A stretch of DNA of 64,000 bases from Flavobacterium sp. ov086 (GCF_900187965.1 NZ_FZNL01000004.1:1-64000); one strand, 5' to 3'. Positions 18,775 through 27,328 are shown, counted from the stretch's first letter. Numbers and translations are program-made. Notes: generated by a model not told the origin, from the letters alone.

Positions 18775-19593
18775 TTAAAATGAGTTAACTGTTTTTCTGA
18801 TGGCAACCAACTTCGTCATTAAACCTTCAAAATAGTCTAAATGAAGCATATTAGCACCATCGCTTTTTGCATTTGCAGGATCAAAATGAGTTTCGATAAA
18901 AATACCGTCAACACCCACAGCAATACCCGCTTTGGCAACAGTTTCAATCATATCAGGTCTTCCGCCTGTAACACCGGCAGTTTGGTTAGGTTGTTGCAAC
19001 GAGTGTGTTACATCAAGAACCGTAGATGCATATTGCTGCATAGTAGGGATTCCTCTAAAATCAACAATCATGTCCTGGTAACCAAACATAGTACCACGAT
19101 CTGTAACCATAACATTCTCATTATGACAATCTAATACTTTTTGAACCGCGTGTTTCATGCTTTCAGGACTCATAAATTGTCCTTTTTTTAAATTCACCAC
19201 TTTTCCAGTATTTGCAGCCGCCACAACAAGGTCAGTCTGACGAACTAAGAAAGCAGGAATTTGCAATACATCAACGTATTGAGCAGCCATATCAGCATCT
19301 TCATTAGTATGAATATCTGTTACAGTTGGAACATGAAAAGTTTCAGAAACTTTTCTTAATATTTTTAATGCTTTTTCGTCACCAATTCCAGAAAAACTAT
19401 CGATTCTGGAACGGTTGGCTTTTTTAAACGATCCTTTAAATACATAAGGAATCTGAAGTTTGTCGGTAATACCAACTAATTTTTCAGCAATTCTGAGAGC
19501 CATTTCTTCACCTTCAATGGCGCAAGGTCCCGCCAATAAAAAGAAATTCCCACTATCAGTATGCTTAATTTGTGGAATATGTTGTATGTTCAT
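18775..19593 (-). CDS. kdsA: 3-deoxy-8-phosphooctulonate synthase
   Basis: It condenses arabinose-5-phosphate with phosphoenolpyruvate to KDO-8-phosphate for lipopolysaccharide inner core synthesis, in the cytoplasm. Diagnostic stretches are FLLAGPCAIEG near the N-terminus, FKGSFKKANRSR, TDIHTNEDA, VTDRGTMFGY and GIFIETHFDPA. The 272 residues match the family length. A -7 box (TACCTTTG) lies 21 bases upstream of the ATG, giving a leader of only about 15 bases. The outer-membrane protein gene follows in the same direction. Confidence 0.96.
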   Translation of the reverse strand: MNIQHIPQIKHTDSGNFFLLAGPCAIEGEEMALRIAEKLVGITDKLQIPYVFKGSFKKANRSRIDSFSGIGDEKALKILRKVSETFHVPTVTDIHTNEDADMAAQYVDVLQIPAFLVRQTDLVVAAANTGKVVNLKKGQFMSPESMKHAVQKVLDCHNENVMVTDRGTMFGYQDMIVDFRGIPTMQQYASTVLDVTHSLQQPNQTAGVTGGRPDMIETVAKAGIAVGVDGIFIETHFDPANAKSDGANMLHLDYFEGLMTKLVAIRKTVNSF

Positions 19594-19613
19594 AATATGA
19601 TTTTTTGACAGTG

Positions 19614-19621
19614 CAAAGGTA
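19614..19621 (-). promoter_or_regulatory. -7 box of kdsA
   Basis: Read on the minus strand, the bases are TACCTTTG, an exact TAnnTTTG match 21 bases before the kdsA ATG. No clear -33 TTG was found at the usual spacing. Confidence 0.5.
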
Positions 19622-19689
19622 GTTATGATTTGTGAATAGCAGATGAAGATTTAAGTTTTTTTTAAGAAGCTATTCCCGCTATTCACTGC

Positions 19690-19807
19690 AATCTTTTTCT
19701 CTAAACCCTTTTTTTCTTGGCATTTGCAGGAGCTTCCTCCGGTCGCTCTGCAAAAACCAGAAAAAATGGGCTTTCTCAAAAAAGGATTTCCTCCCGAAGC
19801 ATCGGGA
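19690..19807. repeat. imperfect ~100-bp inverted repeat plus small hairpin
   Basis: The 339-base gap upstream of kdsA holds no gene. TTTGCAGGAGC (19723-19733) pairs with GCTCTGCAAA (19745-19754) with a single bulge. The flanks (CTAAACCCTTTTTTTCTTGG and CCAGAAAAAATGGGCTTT) extend the pairing to nearly 100 bases. A separate hairpin TCCCGA-AGCA-TCGGGA lies at 19792-19807. It looks like a non-coding palindromic repeat element of the MITE or REP kind. Confidence 0.6.
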
Positions 19808-19932
19808 CTATCAGGGCTAGAGCCGTAGTGGAATTATAGTTCTTTTAAGAAATTGTGTGAGTAATATTTCCGTAATTGAAATTTGAAATGCAGATGAATA
19901 TTTTGTGTACCCTAAGATTCAGTTAAGAATTA

Positions 19933-20565
19933 TTAATCATTCTCAATTTTCTTTCTCAACAAAATTGTTTTAATGACACTATGCAAAATGTTTGTATTCC
20001 AGTCCTTTAAGTAGCTATATCCAACATTGATATTTATTGCGTCATCTTTAGAATAAATTGCAAAATATGTCACATAACTTTTAAATCTAACTTTCTCCCA
20101 AGGGATAAATTCACTTTTAGGCTTCAAAGATGCATTACTCAGGATATTTAAACCGTCTTTAGTAAATGTAACTTTTCCAATTTTAAATTCCTCTCCTAAT
20201 TCTTGTCTTTGAATATAATTTGTTGCTATATCTTTAAAATACAAATCCCAAAGTGAAGCCAGAATTTCATTGCAAAGTTTATGATATTCATTTTTTCTTC
20301 TGCCAAAATAAGTTTTGAAATTGATCTTCATAACCTGATTATCATAATTGCGAATTGATATCACGTATTCACGTCCAAAAACAAATTTATACTGCATCCA
20401 ATTTATACCAAAATGATATTCAGCAATTTCGTCTTTTTGAAAGGTTATGAAAGAATCATTTTTTAAATCCTTGCTGTCAAATTTTATTTCGTTTGGATTT
20501 AATATTAATTTTCTGGGGTAGTTATCCGTAACTCCTCTTTGAATGGTAAATTCTTTTGGATTCAT
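19933..20565 (-). CDS. hypothetical cytosolic protein, possible PH-like fold
   Basis: No family is recognised with confidence. The 210 residues have no signal peptide or membrane segment. The text alternates basic strands and aromatic turns (IPWEKVRFKSYVTYFAIYSK, NINVGYSYLKDWN) and ends in an amphipathic helix. This recalls bacterial PH-like domains in which a membrane-associated domain senses or tethers, but that is a guess. It overlaps the next upstream gene by four bases (ATGA-type coupling), so the two are translated together. The whole 19933-21755 group is AT-rich and looks accessory. Confidence 0.6.
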   Translation of the reverse strand: MNPKEFTIQRGVTDNYPRKLILNPNEIKFDSKDLKNDSFITFQKDEIAEYHFGINWMQYKFVFGREYVISIRNYDNQVMKINFKTYFGRRKNEYHKLCNEILASLWDLYFKDIATNYIQRQELGEEFKIGKVTFTKDGLNILSNASLKPKSEFIPWEKVRFKSYVTYFAIYSKDDAININVGYSYLKDWNTNILHSVIKTILLRKKIEND

Positions 20566-21056
20566 GTTTCGTTTCTTAGGTTTTGGGTTATTGCTGAAAA
20601 TCTAATTTTCCTCTGAAATTTCACATAAAATATCCAAAACAAAATCTGTCCAAGAAAAAACAAAATATTGATAAAAGTATTAATATAAATTACCATTTTT
20701 ATTTGAGACAGGAAGCTTTCAGGATCGTGTAAATTCATTTCGACGAATTCGTATACATTTAAATTTGCAGCTAAAATTGCTGGAAGTGTTAGTGATAAAT
20801 GAATTGTGAATTTCTTTAAATCTATTTTTTCAGTATTTTTAGAAAGTTTCCAGTAATAAAAACTAACAACACTTAGAACTATAAACTTAATCAAGTTTGA
20901 AACTATGCGAAGACCAAAAATATCAGTATTCCAGCCGGGAACTTTTGAAGATAAAAAATCGGAATTGAGATATAGTATATAATATGGAAATATAATTATC
21001 GATAGAAGAACAAAAATTAAAAAAGCTGTTTTTGTTTTGACCATTTTATTCCTCAT
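20562..21056 (-). CDS. hypothetical four-TM membrane protein
   Basis: Unrecognised. The 164 residues contain four hydrophobic segments (FLIFVLLSIIIFPYYILYL, FIVLSVVSFYYW, LSLTLPAILAANL, INTFINILFFLGQILFWIFY). The start overlaps the end of the upstream small membrane protein by 11 bases, and the 3' end overlaps the next gene by four. This indicates an operon of interacting products. ATG 21056 is used. MVKTKTAF, four codons later, is an equal alternative. Confidence 0.6.
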   Translation of the reverse strand: MRNKMVKTKTAFLIFVLLSIIIFPYYILYLNSDFLSSKVPGWNTDIFGLRIVSNLIKFIVLSVVSFYYWKLSKNTEKIDLKKFTIHLSLTLPAILAANLNVYEFVEMNLHDPESFLSQIKMVIYINTFINILFFLGQILFWIFYVKFQRKIRFSAITQNLRNET

Positions 21057-21351
21057 AAGATCTTTTTATAAAATACTGTACGATTATAACAATCAGAAGT
21101 ATTATTGTAAAAAGAAAAGAAAACGCAAATATCCCTATTAAACCCATTCCGCATCTGTATGGCTGGCCTTGAAGCTGCTCTTCAAAGTTATTTGAAGCAA
21201 TTAAAAATGCGATAATTGTTAAAGCAATTTGTAAAATAATGCTGATCATTGAAATAGTTCCAAATTCTAAAGTAATAGACTCAGCAATTGCTTTTCGACC
21301 AAATATAAGCTGGAAGAATATAGGTAAGATGATTATAATTAATGTAAACAT
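21046..21351 (-). CDS. small three-TM membrane protein, paralogue of the gene upstream
   Basis: The 101 residues contain three hydrophobic helices. It is clearly homologous to the protein at 21423-21755. Both share PxFFQL-FG-KAI, ITLEFGT, SIIxQIxLTIIA, RCGMG, and QYFIKR/QYFVKR at the end. The family is unknown to me. It is the first gene of the overlapping trio running to 19933. Confidence 0.65.
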   Translation of the reverse strand: MFTLIIIILPIFFQLIFGRKAIAESITLEFGTISMISIILQIALTIIAFLIASNNFEEQLQGQPYRCGMGLIGIFAFSFLFTIILLIVIIVQYFIKRSYEE

Positions 21352-21422
21352 TACGTGTATATAATTCTTAATAATAGTTTATATAGATTTTGCTTTTTCA
21401 GTTCCATTATTTTTTGAACAGA

Positions 21423-21755
21423 TTATTTTATTTGATTTTTTTCGGAATATCTTTTTACAAAATATTGTATGGTCATAACTAATAAAATTATAATAAAACA
21501 AATAACAGCAAGCCCAAAAAGTCCTAAAAATCCCATTCCGCATCTGGTTGTATTTGGATGTTCCTCGAAGTATTTATTAAAGTTGTATGAAGCAACTGAA
21601 TATGCGATAATAGTTAATATAATTTGTGAAATAATGCTGATCAAACAGACCGTTCCAAATTCTAGTGTAATATTTCTGTAGATTGCTTTTGTACCAAAAA
21701 ATAATTGAAATAGTAAAGGTAAAATGATTAAGATTAAAGGAATGATTCCAAACAT
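21423..21755 (-). CDS. small three-TM membrane protein, tandem paralogue
   Basis: At 110 residues, it is the second copy of the pair described at 21046-21351, with about half the positions shared by eye. The conserved core is NITLEFGTVCLISII and TTRCGMGFLGLFG. The RCGMG turn between helices two and three is the best conserved element. It lies 22 bases after the lipoprotein gene on the same strand. The function is unknown. Confidence 0.65.
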   Translation of the reverse strand: MFGIIPLILIILPLLFQLFFGTKAIYRNITLEFGTVCLISIISQIILTIIAYSVASYNFNKYFEEHPNTTRCGMGFLGLFGLAVICFIIILLVMTIQYFVKRYSEKNQIK

Positions 21756-21777
21756 AGATTGTTGTTTTTCTAAATTA

Positions 21778-22230
21778 TTACTCCTTCTTCAAACCTAATC
21801 CCATTGGAACCATCAAAATACCCTTTTCATAAATATTCAAATAAAGAGTAATAGGTTTCTTTTGACCTTCCCATCTTAATTCATAAACATTTAAAAAGCC
21901 AGCACCCATATTACTTCTTTTGGTCGGGAAAGGACAACAGGTTTCTAATCGTTTATAGGTTATTTTTTCGCCATTTGGTCCCGTAAGAGCATTTAAAAAA
22001 CGAGATTCATTCAAAGCTTCGTCGGTAGTATTTCTATAAAAAATATTGACAGGATAATCAGGATCGTAACCGTATTTTTTGTCTTTACTAAAAAGCATAA
22101 TAGCAAAGGTATTGTCTTTTTTCAGAACTAAATCGGGAGCATTGTCATCTACGTTTTTCAAAGTGGATTTTGTACTCACACAAGAAGCTGTAGTAAGAAG
22201 TAAAACGATAAAAAGGGCTATTTTTTTCAT
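21778..22230 (-). CDS. hypothetical lipoprotein
   Basis: A lipobox (LLLTTASC, Cys17) marks a 150-residue lipoprotein. The mature part has beta-rich segments (NTFAIMLFSKDKKYGYDPDY, VYELRWEGQKKPITLYLN) and a pair of Cys (CCPFP). No family is recognised. A -7 box at 22251-22258 lies 20 bases before the start. It could head the transcript that continues into the small membrane proteins. Confidence 0.65.
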   Translation of the reverse strand: MKKIALFIVLLLTTASCVSTKSTLKNVDDNAPDLVLKKDNTFAIMLFSKDKKYGYDPDYPVNIFYRNTTDEALNESRFLNALTGPNGEKITYKRLETCCPFPTKRSNMGAGFLNVYELRWEGQKKPITLYLNIYEKGILMVPMGLGLKKE

Positions 22231-22250
22231 GGTTTAGGTTATTGGTAATG

Positions 22251-22258
22251 CAAATGTA
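22251..22258 (-). promoter_or_regulatory. -7 box of lipoprotein gene
   Basis: On the minus strand it reads TACATTTG, matching TAnnTTTG, 20 bases ahead of the ATG at 22230. Confidence 0.45.
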
Positions 22259-22273
22259 AAAAGTTTTTTGCCA

Positions 22274-22291
22274 CTCCCGATCGCTATCGGG
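22274..22291. repeat. small palindrome TCCCGATCGCTATCGGGA
   Basis: This is a seven-bp stem with loop CGCT, similar in its CCCGA/TCGGG arms to the hairpin at 19792. It lies between the YhhN and lipoprotein genes, next to degenerate text of the AATCTGTG type that recurs in many gaps of this window. Confidence 0.55.
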
Positions 22292-22367
22292 ATAAAGGAT
22301 TAAAAAGATTAAATCTATGTAAAAAACAGAATCAGTGCAAATCAGTTCAATCTGTGAGATCAGTGTG

Positions 22368-23048
22368 CTATTCCGGATTTTTCTTTGGATTCAGTTTTAA
22401 TATACCAACTACAATCAGATATTGTGCCACAAGATATGTTAGCATAATAAAAAACGAACTTTTCTCGATTGGTGTATAAAATTTATTTACCGCCAAAATA
22501 CTATCGGAAAGAACAAATACTATCGCTCCCAGAAAAACGTATAAGTTCCCAGGTTTTTTCCAAATTAAAAAGCCATTAAAAGCAAACAAAAGCATGATCG
22601 AAATTACAGAAGCATATACCGTTACCGGAATTCTTAAATCGCCTAAAGTGGGCAATAAAACCGAAAGCATGCCTATTAAATAACAAGCAATTAAAATACT
22701 TCCGATTCCAAAAATAGCTGTATTTCTTTTGACTTCGCCCTTAATTTGTTTGTTAAAAAGTATAGAATAGGTGATATGTGAAATCAGAAAAGCAACTAAT
22801 CCGAGGATAAAATAGATTTCGGCAATGTCAGTAAAGAGTAAAATTACATCGCCAATCCACGAGAATAATAAGGCAGTTAACAAGGTGTTTTTTGATGGGA
22901 ACTTTCGATAAAAATAAACTCCAAAACCTAATAATGGAATCAAAATGGGTTTTAAAAATAGGTTTAAGCTTTCATATCCTAAAAACAAAATAAGCAAATA
23001 GACCACACTAAATGCAATATAGATTTTAAAAAACATCGAATTTCTCAT
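22368..23048 (-). CDS. YhhN-family membrane protein (TMEM86/lysoplasmalogenase-like)
   Basis: This integral membrane protein has 226 residues and about eight helices. The YhhN motifs are seen in KPILIPLLGFGVYFYRK, LLFSWIGDVILLF, FILGLVAFLISHITY and GAIVFVLSDSILAVNKF. The conserved Asp residues in GDV and SDS correspond to the likely active site. Animal TMEM86 relatives hydrolyse the vinyl-ether bond of lysoplasmalogens, and bacterial function is less certain. It starts seven bases after the fatty-acid-hydroxylase gene and is surely in the same operon. Confidence 0.85.
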   Translation of the reverse strand: MRNSMFFKIYIAFSVVYLLILFLGYESLNLFLKPILIPLLGFGVYFYRKFPSKNTLLTALLFSWIGDVILLFTDIAEIYFILGLVAFLISHITYSILFNKQIKGEVKRNTAIFGIGSILIACYLIGMLSVLLPTLGDLRIPVTVYASVISIMLLFAFNGFLIWKKPGNLYVFLGAIVFVLSDSILAVNKFYTPIEKSSFFIMLTYLVAQYLIVVGILKLNPKKNPE

Positions 23049-23055
23049 AAGCGGT

Positions 23056-24327
23056 TTATGAATTTATGGTTTGGGTTTGGTAAGTTTTAAAATCAATTTT
23101 CACAAAGTAAATCGTAGTCAGGAGTGATAAACTTAAGTAGGCGAGAATAATATAATTGCCAATTGGTAAGACATTATTTAAGCCAAACCAATCACCGTAA
23201 TAAGATATAATTGCAATTGCGACCGCTAAACGCAGACCTTCCCAAAAAACGGCATATTTGCTCTTATCCATCAATTCAGTGTAGCTGTAAATTGTTAACA
23301 GAATAAAAAAGCCATAGATAAAGATATTTGGTAAGCCAATTTTGGCAATATTATCAAATAGATAACTCACAAACAAAAGTGTGATTAAAACCTGTGCGAC
23401 TGACCAATAAATCAGCTTTTGAGAATTTTGTGTGCCGTATTTGTCAAAATCAAAAACATTCTCGATTTTGTGTACAGGATATTTTTCTTCAAAGTTTTCT
23501 GGACGCCAGCCAGTTGGTTTAAACCAAATTGTGAGTTTGTCTTTCCAGTTTTCGGCTCGCCAAGCATCTTTAATTAACAAGCTTAAATGTTGAAAGTTTA
23601 TTCGGATTGGATTCCAGGTTTGCGCTGGTCTTGTTATTCCAAAAACTGGAGGAACATTGTCTAATTCTGCTTGGAAAGTACCAAAAAGTTTGTCCCAAAA
23701 AATAAATATCTGCGAATGATTTTTGTCTAAATATTCAGGATTTATGGCATGATGCACACGATGGTGGGAAGGAGTTACAAGAATATATTCCAGAACCCCC
23801 ATTTTTTTAATATGCTTGGTATGATACCAAAATTGTAAAAATAGATGCAATGGTAAAGTAATTGCAATTACCGAGGCCGGAACACCAATTATTGCGGCAG
23901 GAATTAATAGAAAAGTAAACAGATTTAATAAACTTGCAATAGGTTGACGTAAAGCGCAAGCGAGATTAAATTCTTCGCTGCTGTGATGAATAGCATGTTT
24001 GTTCCAGAGAAAATTAATTTGATGTGCCAGTCGATGGCTCCAATATCCATAAAAATCGATCACAAAAAAAGCAATACAGTACGAGAGAACATTAGGTTCG
24101 AGATGATTGATTGCCAATTTAGAAACCAGCCATTCATAGGATATAAAAGTAAGACTTAAGCCTAAAACATCCTTTACAGAATTGGTAATTCCTGAGCTAA
24201 TGCTGGACACACTGTCTATTAAAGGAGCAGTGTCGTCTTTTTTATAAATGCCATATGCCTTTTCGATTACAATTAGGACTAAAAAAATAGGCATGGCGAT
24301 AATCAATATCTTTCCATATTCTTCCAT
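23056..24327 (-). CDS. fatty-acid hydroxylase/sterol desaturase superfamily, AGMO-like
   Basis: This di-iron membrane oxygenase has the histidine boxes HRLAHQ, HAIHHSSEE and SHHRVHH, with a further WYHTKH. The 424 residues continue well past the catalytic core with four extra hydrophobic segments, the layout of alkylglycerol monooxygenase (TMEM195) rather than short sterol desaturases. That makes ether-lipid cleavage a fair guess. Carotenoid or fatty-acid hydroxylation is the alternative. ATG 24327 (MEEYGK) is preferred. The longer frame would start inside the hairpin just upstream. YhhN follows in the same operon. Confidence 0.85.
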   Translation of the reverse strand: MEEYGKILIIAMPIFLVLIVIEKAYGIYKKDDTAPLIDSVSSISSGITNSVKDVLGLSLTFISYEWLVSKLAINHLEPNVLSYCIAFFVIDFYGYWSHRLAHQINFLWNKHAIHHSSEEFNLACALRQPIASLLNLFTFLLIPAAIIGVPASVIAITLPLHLFLQFWYHTKHIKKMGVLEYILVTPSHHRVHHAINPEYLDKNHSQIFIFWDKLFGTFQAELDNVPPVFGITRPAQTWNPIRINFQHLSLLIKDAWRAENWKDKLTIWFKPTGWRPENFEEKYPVHKIENVFDFDKYGTQNSQKLIYWSVAQVLITLLFVSYLFDNIAKIGLPNIFIYGFFILLTIYSYTELMDKSKYAVFWEGLRLAVAIAIISYYGDWFGLNNVLPIGNYIILAYLSLSLLTTIYFVKIDFKTYQTQTINS

Positions 24328-24378
24328 AAAAAAACATTCTATTTTATTCAAATATAGAATAAAATAGAATGTTTTTTT
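24328..24378. terminator. 22-bp perfect stem abutting a start codon
   Basis: The arms at 24328-24349 and 24357-24378 are exact complements with a seven-base loop, beginning and ending in A7/T7. It terminates the WG-repeat gene on the minus strand. It lies directly against the ATG of the hydroxylase gene, leaving no room for a normal leader outside the hairpin. Confidence 0.8.
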
Positions 24379-24464
24379 AATTATTTGCAATTAAACAATT
24401 AAATAGAATCTAAGTTTAAATTTTAGTAGAATGCTGAACTTCAAATTTGCAGGAAAACAATTAT

Positions 24465-25973
24465 TTATTTTTCTTTTGAAAAATCGACAGAATAGAATTT
24501 CGGTGTTTTTTGATTGTTAATTCCAAATTTAACAACCTCCTTAATTATTTTATAAGAATCATATTTTAACTCTAAAAGGATTTGATTATTGCCGTTTATA
24601 ATTCCGTATTTTTTGTTTTTCTGAACAATGAATTCTCCCGTAGAATATATTTCGGTAATGAAATCAAACTCTGACGGAATTGCAATTGTATTTTTATTAC
24701 TGATTACACCAATTTTATTTTCGTTTTTGAAAATTTGATAATTACTTTTCGAAAACCCGCCGAAGTTAAATTTATTCTTAACAAATTCACCAGCAAAAAC
24801 TTCTGTTTCAGAATAATTGTTGTCTTCAACGGTAAGAAGGTATTTTTTTGAGTTTTTTACAGCGAAAATTTTACTTTGGGACACATTATAGAAGTCATAA
24901 TCTTCCGGAATTATAATTTCCCCTTTTGATGAAAACATTCCGTTTTTATTTTCCAAATTAGCTGTAATATAATATTTAGAAAGCTGTTCTATATGTTTAT
25001 AAGAAACAGGAATTATTTCTTTTTCTAAAAATGGATTTATTACACCTTGTAAATCTTCTTTACGAGCAAAATATTGATTTTGAAATTGAATACTATCTTT
25101 ATAAAAAGCAGAAGAAATATAATCGTAAATTAATGGTTTCAAAACAGAATCATTTTTAGTAATAAGACCGTCTTTTTTATTATTTTGTACAATATAAATT
25201 GAATTAGAAGGTGAAATATCATCGTATTTGCATTCAATTTTATATTGCCCTGAAGAATTTATGACACCTTTTTTCTTAGTGATCGTATTTTTGATAAGAT
25301 AAGAATCTGATTCAAATACTCTTTCGAATTGATGATTGTTGATAGAATTTAGAATTATATTTCCTTGATCATCAATTATCAAAGTGTTTTTGTCTGTAAG
25401 TGTTACAATCGATCTTTTGCTTTTAAAATAGTCAATGTCCGCTGCTTTAAAATTAGTAAACTGCTTTCCGTTAGCATCAAATAAATCGATTGTATTATTA
25501 ACCTGAACAAATAAAATACCGTTATCGTTCATTATATAATCATATTTTAGAGGCAGAATCGTTTTGTTTTTAGTATCTAGAACACCAGTTTTGTTATTTT
25601 TTGATACTCTGATCAGACCATTTCCTAAATAAAAAGCATCATCATAATCAAATGGAATTTTAACCTTGTTTTGTAAATCGATAAATCCTCTTTTGTATTT
25701 TTTATTTACAATGATTACAGCTTCAAATAGGTTTTTGAGATCTTTTTTATTGTCAATGTATTGATAAGTAGGTTTAATGATCACGTTTCCTATGCTGTCA
25801 ATCAACCCCATTTTGTTATTGAAAGTTCTAAATGCAGCATAATTGTTTTCGAAATTGTAAACATATTCATATGTTTTATTTTCAATTAATTGTTTTCGAA
25901 GATGCTCAAATTTTGATTGGCCTTTTGAAATAAAAGGCAATAAAAGCAATATAAAAAATGCGATAATTCTCAT
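24465..25973 (-). CDS. WG-repeat protein, secreted
   Basis: This protein of 502 residues has a signal peptide (ending LPFISKGQS) and about ten degenerate WG repeats. Examples are GLIDSIGNVIIKPTYQYID, GFIDLQNKVKIPFDYDD, GVLDTKNKTILPLKYDYI and GIINGNNQILLELKYDSY. WG repeats build beta-propeller-like binding surfaces. The partner is unknown. The gene stands alone, bracketed by two strong hairpins with the same core, and looks like an independent cassette. Its base composition is AT-rich, with many Asn and Lys codons. Confidence 0.85.
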   Translation of the reverse strand: MRIIAFFILLLLPFISKGQSKFEHLRKQLIENKTYEYVYNFENNYAAFRTFNNKMGLIDSIGNVIIKPTYQYIDNKKDLKNLFEAVIIVNKKYKRGFIDLQNKVKIPFDYDDAFYLGNGLIRVSKNNKTGVLDTKNKTILPLKYDYIMNDNGILFVQVNNTIDLFDANGKQFTNFKAADIDYFKSKRSIVTLTDKNTLIIDDQGNIILNSINNHQFERVFESDSYLIKNTITKKKGVINSSGQYKIECKYDDISPSNSIYIVQNNKKDGLITKNDSVLKPLIYDYISSAFYKDSIQFQNQYFARKEDLQGVINPFLEKEIIPVSYKHIEQLSKYYITANLENKNGMFSSKGEIIIPEDYDFYNVSQSKIFAVKNSKKYLLTVEDNNYSETEVFAGEFVKNKFNFGGFSKSNYQIFKNENKIGVISNKNTIAIPSEFDFITEIYSTGEFIVQKNKKYGIINGNNQILLELKYDSYKIIKEVVKFGINNQKTPKFYSVDFSKEK

Positions 25974-25995
25974 TTATCTCAGATGGTTTAAAATG

Positions 25996-26044
25996 AAAAC
26001 GCATTCTATTCAGTTTTCGTGTAAAACAAAATAGAATGCGTTTT
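25996..26044. terminator. terminator between clpS and the WG-repeat gene
   Basis: AAAACGCATTCTAT (25996-26009) pairs with ATAGAATGCGTTTT (26031-26044). An inner stem GTTTT-CGTGT-AAAAC (26013-26027) continues it. It serves clpS on the minus strand. The ATAGAATG core is the same as in the hairpin at 24328-24378. Confidence 0.8.
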
Positions 26045-26059
26045 TAGATGATAGGCAAT

Positions 26060-26335
26060 TTAAACAATTTCGGCGCTTAGTCCAGCTTCCAAAAGTTGTG
26101 TGCATTGTGGTTTTAATTTGTCAAGAGGTCCCGTTTTTACGGTGCATTTTCCGTTATAATGTACAATCAGGGAACATTGTTCTGCCTGCTCAGCGGTATG
26201 GCTGCAAACACGCATTAAGGTTTCAATTACGTGATCAAAAGTGTTTACATCGTCGTTATAAACAATGATTTCGTTATTGAAAGCCGTAGCTTCCTTTTCG
26301 CGGACTCTTTCTCTTACTTTTTCTTTAGTACTCAT
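26060..26335 (-). CDS. clpS: ATP-dependent Clp protease adaptor ClpS
   Basis: ClpS delivers N-degron substrates to the ClpAP/ClpCP protease. The 91 residues show a disordered charged N-terminus (MSTKEKVRERVREKEATAF). The core follows as NEIIVYNDDVNTFDHVIETL and the helix AEQAEQCSLIVHYNGKCTVKTG. The length is typical. It lies downstream of prmA in the same direction, a common Bacteroidota order. Confidence 0.95.
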   Translation of the reverse strand: MSTKEKVRERVREKEATAFNNEIIVYNDDVNTFDHVIETLMRVCSHTAEQAEQCSLIVHYNGKCTVKTGPLDKLKPQCTQLLEAGLSAEIV

Positions 26336-26480
26336 TTTTTTAAGGTTTTTGTACTGATGTAATTACTAATTTTTTTGCCAAAGATTACAGAGATTAAATG
26401 GATTAAAAAATAATAAAAGCAATGCTAAATTCTTCAAATGTTTAATCTGTGAGCTCTTTAGTAAACAGATAATCAACTAT

Positions 26481-27314
26481 CTAATTTACGTATTTTAATG
26501 AAACCCAGTTGTTTCTTTGAAATTTTTTAACATATGTTAATCCTTTCTCCGTGCATGATGCATCAATAAATGGAATATCTTCTTCATAAAAACCGCTAAA
26601 AAGTATAATCCCTTTTGGGTTTAAACAATCAACATAACTTTGCATGTCGTTCAACAAAATATTTCGGTTGATATTGGCAATGATCAAATCATATTTTTTA
26701 CCTGCCAATAAAGCTGCATCGCCTTCGTAAACGGTAATATGTTTGCAATTATTGCGTTCAGCATTTTCGATAGAATTCAAATAACACCAATTGTCAATAT
26801 CAATAGCATCGATTGGCTGAGCGCCTTTCATTTCGGCCAAAATTGCCAAAATAGCGGTTCCACAACCCATATCCAACGTTTTTAGGCCATCAACATCCAT
26901 TTCAAGTAAATGTTGAATCATCATGTGTGTAGTTTCGTGATGACCAGTTCCAAAACTCATTTTTGGTTCGATTACGATATCAAATTCGGCATCAGTTTTT
27001 GGGTGAAAAGGAGCACGAACATGACATTTTCCATCAACATCAATCGCTTCAAAATTCTTTTCCCATTCCTCGTTCCAGTTTACCTGATCGATTTCTTCAA
27101 CAGTATATTCGATTTTAAACTCTTCAGATTGTAAAATATAAATGTCATCCAGAATATTCTCATCCCATAAATCTTTCTTCACATAAGCCGAGATTCCAGT
27201 TTCTGTTTCTGTAAAAGTCTCAAATGCTTTTTCGCCTAATTCAGCAATTAAAATTTCTGATCCGGGTTCTTTCGGTTCAATCGTAAAATGGTATCCTAAA
27301 TATATATTCGACAT
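26481..27314 (-). CDS. prmA: ribosomal protein L11 methyltransferase
   Basis: It methylates L11 using S-adenosylmethionine. The 277 residues contain the AdoMet motif LDMGCGTAILAILAEMKGA, the preceding KMSFGTGHHETTHMM, and IIANINRNIL, the characteristic N-(I/L)-N catalytic loop. ATG 27314 (MSNIYLGYHF) is chosen because the longer frame runs upstream of the -7 box at 27329. The gene is followed by clpS. Confidence 0.96.
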   Translation of the reverse strand: MSNIYLGYHFTIEPKEPGSEILIAELGEKAFETFTETETGISAYVKKDLWDENILDDIYILQSEEFKIEYTVEEIDQVNWNEEWEKNFEAIDVDGKCHVRAPFHPKTDAEFDIVIEPKMSFGTGHHETTHMMIQHLLEMDVDGLKTLDMGCGTAILAILAEMKGAQPIDAIDIDNWCYLNSIENAERNNCKHITVYEGDAALLAGKKYDLIIANINRNILLNDMQSYVDCLNPKGIILFSGFYEEDIPFIDASCTEKGLTYVKKFQRNNWVSLKYVN

Positions 27315-27328
27315 AAATGATTTTTTTG

